Assembly: GCA_965224415.1 (NCBI GenBank)
Contig: CBDCZB010000004.1
Coordinates: 868,001 to 932,000 of the forward strand
DNA from: DAOUJI01 sp965224415
GTDB taxonomy: Bacteria > Chloroflexota > Dehalococcoidia > Lucifugimonadales > JAGWBF01
Length of the DNA stretch: 64,000 bases
Reading direction: 5' to 3'
Below are positions 60,319 through 64,000 of the stretch, one piece after another. Position numbers and translations under genes: made by a program. Under the pieces are notes generated by a model. It did no database searches. It saw nothing but the letters and a program-made list of their open reading frames with translations, and was not told where the DNA came from. Numbering within the stretch: position 1 is the stretch's first letter; the number at the start of each line of letters is the position of its first letter.

Positions 60319-60938
60319 CTGTCCCCTGCCGGCTGTCCCTTGATGCTGTACCGCTTGATCTTCTCGTGGAGCTGCATTATCCCGTACAGCAATGCGTCGG
60401 GCCTAGGAGGGCACCCCGGCACGTAGACGTCCACGGGAACTATGTGGTTGACTCCCGGCACCACGCTGTAGTTGGAGTAGTAGGGGCCGCCGCTGGTGGC
60501 GCACACGCCCATCGATATGACCCACTTGGGCTCGCCCATCTGGTCGTAGATGCGACGTATGGCGGGGGCCATCTTCCACGTCACGGTCCCGGCCACAATC
60601 ATCAGGTCAGCCTGGCGCGGGGTCGCCCTGAACACCTCCATGCCGAACCGTGCTATGTCGAACCTGCCCATCGCTGTAGCCATCATCTCGAAGGCGCAGC
60701 AGGCCAACCCGAAGGCCACCGGCCACAACGCCGACTTGCGGCCCCAGTTGAGCAGCGCATCCACCGAGGTGATCATGACGTTGCGGTCCAAGTCGTCCGG
60801 CACGTTGATGAGGGGGTCCGGGTAGGGGTCCAGGTGAGTCCGCCGCATGTTCTCGACGGTCCTGCCCTCGTCCAGGTCTAAGGGGCCTGTACGGGTGTAG
60901 AGAGGGCCATCGCCTTCTCCTAGGGTCGGAGTGCTCAT
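60315..60938 (-). CDS. nuoB: NADH-quinone oxidoreductase subunit B
   Basis: A 207-residue subunit holding the terminal cluster N2: GLACCAFEMMATAMGRFD (tandem Cys), VISMGVCATSGGPYYSNYSV and VYVPGCPPRPDALLYGIM. An N-terminal extension of about 40 residues (SDPRRRRW is another frame; here MSTPTLGEGDGPLYTRTGPL) precedes the core. It receives electrons from NuoI and reduces quinone at the NuoD interface. Confidence 0.96.
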   Translation of the reverse strand: MSTPTLGEGDGPLYTRTGPLDLDEGRTVENMRRTHLDPYPDPLINVPDDLDRNVMITSVDALLNWGRKSALWPVAFGLACCAFEMMATAMGRFDIARFGMEVFRATPRQADLMIVAGTVTWKMAPAIRRIYDQMGEPKWVISMGVCATSGGPYYSNYSVVPGVNHIVPVDVYVPGCPPRPDALLYGIMQLHEKIKRYSIKGQPAGDR

Positions 60939-60941
60939 TCC

Positions 60942-61325
60942 TTACCTCCACTCCAGGTCTTGCTTACGCCATGCGTAGACCCATCCGACTAACAGTATCA
61001 GGATAAAGACGCCCATCTCCGCCAGGGCGAACACTCCCAGCTTGTTGAACTTCACCGCCCAGGGAAAGATGAAGATGACTTCCACGTCGAATATGACGAA
61101 GAGCAGGGCGTACATGTAGTAGCGGAAGTTGAACTGCCCCCAGCGGCCGCCGATGGTCTGCATCCCGCACTCGTACACGTCCAGCTTGACGGGGTCGGGC
61201 TTCTGCGGGCGGAGACGGAGGCGGGCGAACAACGAGGAGGCCAGCAGCATGCTGGCGGGGACGATGAAGGCAACCACGGCCAGTATGAAAACCAGCCCGT
61301 ACTGCCTGAAATAATCGTCGAGCAT
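60942..61325 (-). CDS. nuoA: NADH-quinone oxidoreductase subunit A
   Basis: A 127-residue, three-helix subunit: MLDDYFRQYGLVFILAVVAF, the loop DVYECGMQTIGGRWGQFNFR, and LLFVIFDVEVIFIFPWAVKF. The start is ATG 61325; the open frame runs 18 codons further upstream into the leader without a good ribosome site. It is first in the operon nuoABCDHIJK-DUF2007-nuoLMN. No nuoE, nuoF or nuoG follows. Confidence 0.95.
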   Translation of the reverse strand: MLDDYFRQYGLVFILAVVAFIVPASMLLASSLFARLRLRPQKPDPVKLDVYECGMQTIGGRWGQFNFRYYMYALLFVIFDVEVIFIFPWAVKFNKLGVFALAEMGVFILILLVGWVYAWRKQDLEWR

Positions 61326-61369
61326 CGTCGAATAATGAGAATATTGAGGGTGGGTGGAAATCCGATGGG

Positions 61370-61398
61370 ATGTTACCACAGGCCATATGTGAGCGCAA
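61370..61398 (-). promoter_or_regulatory. Probable nuo operon promoter
   Basis: On the minus strand TTGCGC (61398-61393) and TAACAT (61375-61370) are 17 bases apart, and TGG precedes the -10, giving an extended -10 character. The nuoA ATG lies 45 bases downstream. Confidence 0.5.
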
Positions 61399-61447
61399 GC
61401 AAAATCGGGCGCCCAAATCGCCCGTCTTGTATGTCCGGCTGGGTGTC

Positions 61448-61500
61448 AATTTCTCCTTCTTACCTGGCGGGAGAAGGTTGGGATGAGGGGGAATGAGACC
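61448..61500. repeat. Dispersed palindromic repeat, inverted copy
   Basis: TTCTCCTTCTTACC...GGGAGAAGGTTGGGATGAG is the reverse complement of the CCCTCA-CCCAACC-TTCTCCC family seen at 6498 and 40126, here with a longer spacer. Nothing else is seen between 61400 and 61551. Confidence 0.5.
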
Positions 61501-61551
61501 AGCTTTCCCCACCCCCGGTCGGAGCGCAGTTTAAGGTGGGCTGCCCTTATC

Positions 61552-61743
61552 CTACGACGAGAAGTAGAGCCTGACTAACTCTATCGCCTCGTCCCTGCCA
61601 ATAGCTTCGTTAAAGTAGTCCGACACAGCCACAATGGCTTCGTCCCTGTCCATTGTTCCGTCAACGTTTGCGTCATATCCGCGAATCCCGCCGTCCAGGG
61701 TTTCGTCTAGGTTAGGAGGCACCATCACATCAAGCTTATCCAA
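61552..61743 (-). CDS. Dockerin-like EF-hand small protein, possibly a fragment
   Basis: A 63-residue protein with one good EF-hand or dockerin-type calcium loop (YDANVDGTMDRDEAIVAVSD) and a degenerate second unit (GRDEAIELVRLYFSS). Such paired D-x-N-x-D-G units usually end large secreted proteins. There is no signal peptide, and the start is a TTG or a GTG/ATG near residue 7, so this may be the leftover end of a larger gene. It follows no obvious partner. Confidence 0.5.
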   Translation of the reverse strand: MDKLDVMVPPNLDETLDGGIRGYDANVDGTMDRDEAIVAVSDYFNEAIGRDEAIELVRLYFSS

Positions 61744-61823
61744 AGAAAAGAGGTGTAGCGACGACTCCTGGAAAGTGAAGAGGAGTTGTGGAGGCCTGGC
61801 GAGGGTCTACGCGCGGAGATGCG

Positions 61824-63512
61824 CTAGGCGCCCCGGCCTTGGGACCTGGCCCAGGAGTCGCGCAGCGCTACAGTGCGGCTGAAGACCGGCTTGCCGGGTG
61901 CGGAGTCCGGGTCCATGCAGAAGTAGCCCTGACGTAGGAACTGGAACCTGTCGCCGTCGTGGGCCTCACCCAGGGACGCTTCCAGCCTGCACCCGGACAA
62001 TACCTCAACCGACGCAGGGTTCAGGTCTTCTCTGAAGTCCCTGCCGTCCCTTCCTGGGTCAGCCTCCATGAAAAGGCGGTCGTAGAGACGCACTTCCGCT
62101 TCCAGCGAATGTTCCGCCGATACCCAGTGCGACGTGCCCCTCACCTTGCGCCCGTCGGGGCTGGAGCCGCCCCTGGACTCTGGGTCATAGGTGCACCTCA
62201 GCTCCGTAGGCTCTCCCGTCGCCGGGTTCGTCACCACGTCGGTGCAGGTGACCAGATAAGCGTGTTGTAGACGCACCTCGCGTCCCAGCGCGAACCTGTA
62301 GAAGTTTTTGGGCGGGTCCATCATGAAGTCGTCCCGCTCGATGTAGACCGTTTTGGAGAAGAGGACCTTTCTTACGCCGGCGTCGGGGTCTTCAGGGTTG
62401 TTGACCGCCTCCAACTCCTCCACCTGGCCCTCAGGGTAGTTTTCTATGACCAGCTTGAGCGGACGCAGCACGGCCATGCGACGAGGCGCTCTTGCGTTCA
62501 AATCTTCCCGCACCGAGTGTTCCAGCAGGGCAATGTCTATTACGTTGTCCCGCCTCGCCACCCCTACTTTGCGGCAAAAGTCCCGGATGGACTCGGGCGT
62601 ATACCCCCTGCGCCGCAGCCCCGCAATGGTGGGCATTCGTGGGTCGTCCCAGCCTGAGACGTGGCCCCCTTCCACCAATTCGAGCAGCCGCCGTTTGCTC
62701 ATTACCGTGTAGCTAAGGTTAAGACGGGCGAACTCCGTCTGACGGGGACGGCTGGGAAGGGGCAGGTTTTCGACAACCCAGTCGTACAAGGGTCGGTGGT
62801 CCTCGAACTCCAGTGTGCACAGCGAATGGGTGACATGTTCCAAAGCGTCGGACACGGGATGGGCGTAGTCGTACATTGGATACACGACCCACTTGTCACC
62901 CGACCGCTCGTGAGGGACCTTCAAGATCCGGTACAACACCGGGTCCCTCATGTTCAGGTTAGGGGAGATCATGTCTATCTTGGCCCTGAGCACGTGAGCG
63001 CCTTCGCTGAACTCGCCCTTGCTCATCCTGTGGAACAGGTCTAGGTTTTCCTCGACGGACCTGGTGCGATGGGGGCTGTCGATTCCCGGCTCGGTCAAGG
63101 TGCCCCGATATTCTCGAATCTCGTCCTGGCTAAGGCTGTCCACGTAGGCCTTGCTTTCTTTGATGAGCAGGACGGCCATCTCGTGCAGCCGGTCGAAGTA
63201 ATCGGAGGCGTAGTACACGCGCTCGCCCCAGTCGAACCCCAGCCACCGCACGTCCTTCTGTATCGCCTCCGTGTATTCCTCGTCCTCCTTGGTGGGGTTG
63301 GTGTCGTCGAAACGGAGATTGCACCTTGCTCCGGGGATTTCCGCGGCAATGCCAAAGTTCAGGCAGATGGACTTGGCGTGGCCGATGTGGAGGTAGCCGT
63401 TGGGCTCCGGCGGGAACCGGGTGACGACCCTGCCATCGCCGACCCCGGACTCCAGGTCGTCGGCTATCATGTGCCGGATGAAGTCAGTGTAGTCGGCGTG
63501 GTCGGTAGTCAT
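61824..63512 (-). CDS. glnS: Glutaminyl-tRNA synthetase
   Basis: A 562-residue class I synthetase with FPPEPNGYLHIGHAKSICLN (the HIGH motif), DDTNPTKEDEEYTEAIQKDV (GlnRS/GluRS signature), the KMSKS equivalent VMSKRRLLELVEGG, and the two-part beta-barrel anticodon domain in the C-terminal third. It joins glutamine to tRNA-Gln directly, so the amidotransferase route is not essential for glutamine. It starts seven bases after gltX. Confidence 0.96.
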   Translation of the reverse strand: MTTDHADYTDFIRHMIADDLESGVGDGRVVTRFPPEPNGYLHIGHAKSICLNFGIAAEIPGARCNLRFDDTNPTKEDEEYTEAIQKDVRWLGFDWGERVYYASDYFDRLHEMAVLLIKESKAYVDSLSQDEIREYRGTLTEPGIDSPHRTRSVEENLDLFHRMSKGEFSEGAHVLRAKIDMISPNLNMRDPVLYRILKVPHERSGDKWVVYPMYDYAHPVSDALEHVTHSLCTLEFEDHRPLYDWVVENLPLPSRPRQTEFARLNLSYTVMSKRRLLELVEGGHVSGWDDPRMPTIAGLRRRGYTPESIRDFCRKVGVARRDNVIDIALLEHSVREDLNARAPRRMAVLRPLKLVIENYPEGQVEELEAVNNPEDPDAGVRKVLFSKTVYIERDDFMMDPPKNFYRFALGREVRLQHAYLVTCTDVVTNPATGEPTELRCTYDPESRGGSSPDGRKVRGTSHWVSAEHSLEAEVRLYDRLFMEADPGRDGRDFREDLNPASVEVLSGCRLEASLGEAHDGDRFQFLRQGYFCMDPDSAPGKPVFSRTVALRDSWARSQGRGA

Positions 63513-63519
63513 AGCAGGC

Positions 63520-64000
63520 TCACTCGCCGGTTGGGCTGGCAGCTCCGGCTGAAGCGGAAGTCCTGGCCTCTTTCAAAAGCTCCAAAGCGGAGTCGATGCG
63601 CCGGACACAGGTGTCCCGGCCTAGAACCTCCATCGTGTCGAACAGGGGAGGCGTGGCTTTTCGTCCGGTAAGCGCCGCTCTCAGGGCGCCAAAGAACCGG
63701 CGCCCGGACAGTCCAAGCTCTTCTCCGAGGGCCCGCAACTCCGTCTCCAAGGCGGCAGCGGTGTACGAGTCCATCGAACCGATCAGCTTGCAGGCGCTCT
63801 CCAGGGCGTGCTCCACTCCTTCAAATCCCAGAGACCGCTCGAACTCGCCCTCCTCGTACTCCACGTCCTTGAAGAAGTAGGCCACCCTGTAGGGGGCCTC
63901 GTCCAACTGCTTCATCCGTTCCTGAACCAGCGGAGCCACCCTGGACAGAAGTCCCCGGTCCACTGGGCCCAACTCCTTCTCGACGAAAGGGACCATCTGG
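63520..64000 (-). CDS. gltX: Glutamyl-tRNA synthetase, 3' part (runs off the window)
   Basis: Only the C-terminal 158 or so residues are in the window. They form the all-helical anticodon-binding domain of bacterial GluRS: PLVQERMKQLDEAPYRVAYF, then ALETELRALGEELGLSGRRF and FGALRAALTGRKATPPLFDT, with the usual MEVLGRD and RRIDSAL at the end. The catalytic HIGH and KMSKS region lies beyond 64000. It precedes glnS by seven bases on the same strand, so both synthetases are probably made from one mRNA. Confidence 0.88.
   Translation of the reverse strand, partial: QMVPFVEKELGPVDRGLLSRVAPLVQERMKQLDEAPYRVAYFFKDVEYEEGEFERSLGFEGVEHALESACKLIGSMDSYTAAALETELRALGEELGLSGRRFFGALRAALTGRKATPPLFDTMEVLGRDTCVRRIDSALELLKEARTSASAGAASPTGE

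Noticed and set aside
1..64000. CRISPR arrays, rRNA genes and prophage modules
   Set aside because: No regularly spaced repeats, rRNA text or phage structural genes were seen anywhere in the window.

Overview
The window looks like chromosomal DNA from a high-GC, heterotrophic, respiring bacterium, most likely a Chloroflexota of the SAR202/Dehalococcoidia type. This placement is inference, from gene content: several members each of the amidohydrolase_2, CaiB/BaiF CoA-transferase and fumarylacetoacetate-hydrolase families, an 11-subunit complex I without the NADH module, an SdhA-SdhB plus CCG-domain protein set, and a dockerin-like EF-hand fragment. No rRNA or taxonomic marker is present to settle it.

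Layout. 1-13.2 kb: a rhodanese with an in-frame TGA at its catalytic cysteine, a coiled-coil membrane protein, then catabolic genes (molybdenum hydroxylase large subunit, amidohydrolases, alpha/beta hydrolase, PPOX-fold protein, two type III CoA-transferases, an MFS transporter, a MaoC-type dehydratase, an FAA hydrolase). 13.3-18.2 kb: an amidohydrolase and an M20 amidohydrolase separated by a complete IS1595-type transposon (14551-16948) with inverted repeats, an 8-bp target duplication and cargo that includes a tRNA gene. 18.3-23.2 kb: a LON-domain protein, a cobalamin-binding-type protein with a second in-frame TGA at a conserved cysteine, a dihydropyrimidinase-like enzyme, a second FAA hydrolase and a zinc-type oxidoreductase. 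23.3-27.5 kb: a small accessory island with a PIN toxin and unusual partner, an IS630 element with a -1 frameshift site, an HNH-like protein, an orphan antitoxin, and a decayed duplicate of the cytochrome c gene 5' region. 27.5-38.4 kb: cytochrome c lipoprotein, SDR, amidase with an AtzG-like small partner, cyclophilin lipoprotein, Zn-ribbon protein, 2-hydroxyacid dehydrogenase, a periplasmic-binding-fold/FIST pair, a YyaL-type protein, a structured leader RNA or sRNA, and a NYN nuclease. 38.6-49 kb: a J-domain repeat protein, isocitrate and malate dehydrogenases, a GSA-type aminotransferase, a Uma2 nuclease, a membrane molybdopterin protein and the succinate dehydrogenase set. 49-61.4 kb: NUDIX, NAD kinase and nuoABCDHIJK-DUF2007-nuoLMN. 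61.5-64 kb: EF-hand fragment, glnS and the 3' part of gltX.

How it fits together: the catabolic genes would feed acyl-CoA and carboxylate intermediates into the TCA enzymes (icd, mdh, sdh), and electrons into the quinone pool through SdhAB and complex I. The strongest unusual signals are two independent in-frame TGA codons, each replacing a conserved redox cysteine and each followed at about the right distance by a stable hairpin with a GG-starting loop. Together they suggest selenocysteine is used here, including in a protein family where I know of no described selenoprotein. Next is the transposon that carries a structurally intact leucine-type tRNA with a serine (CGA) anticodon.
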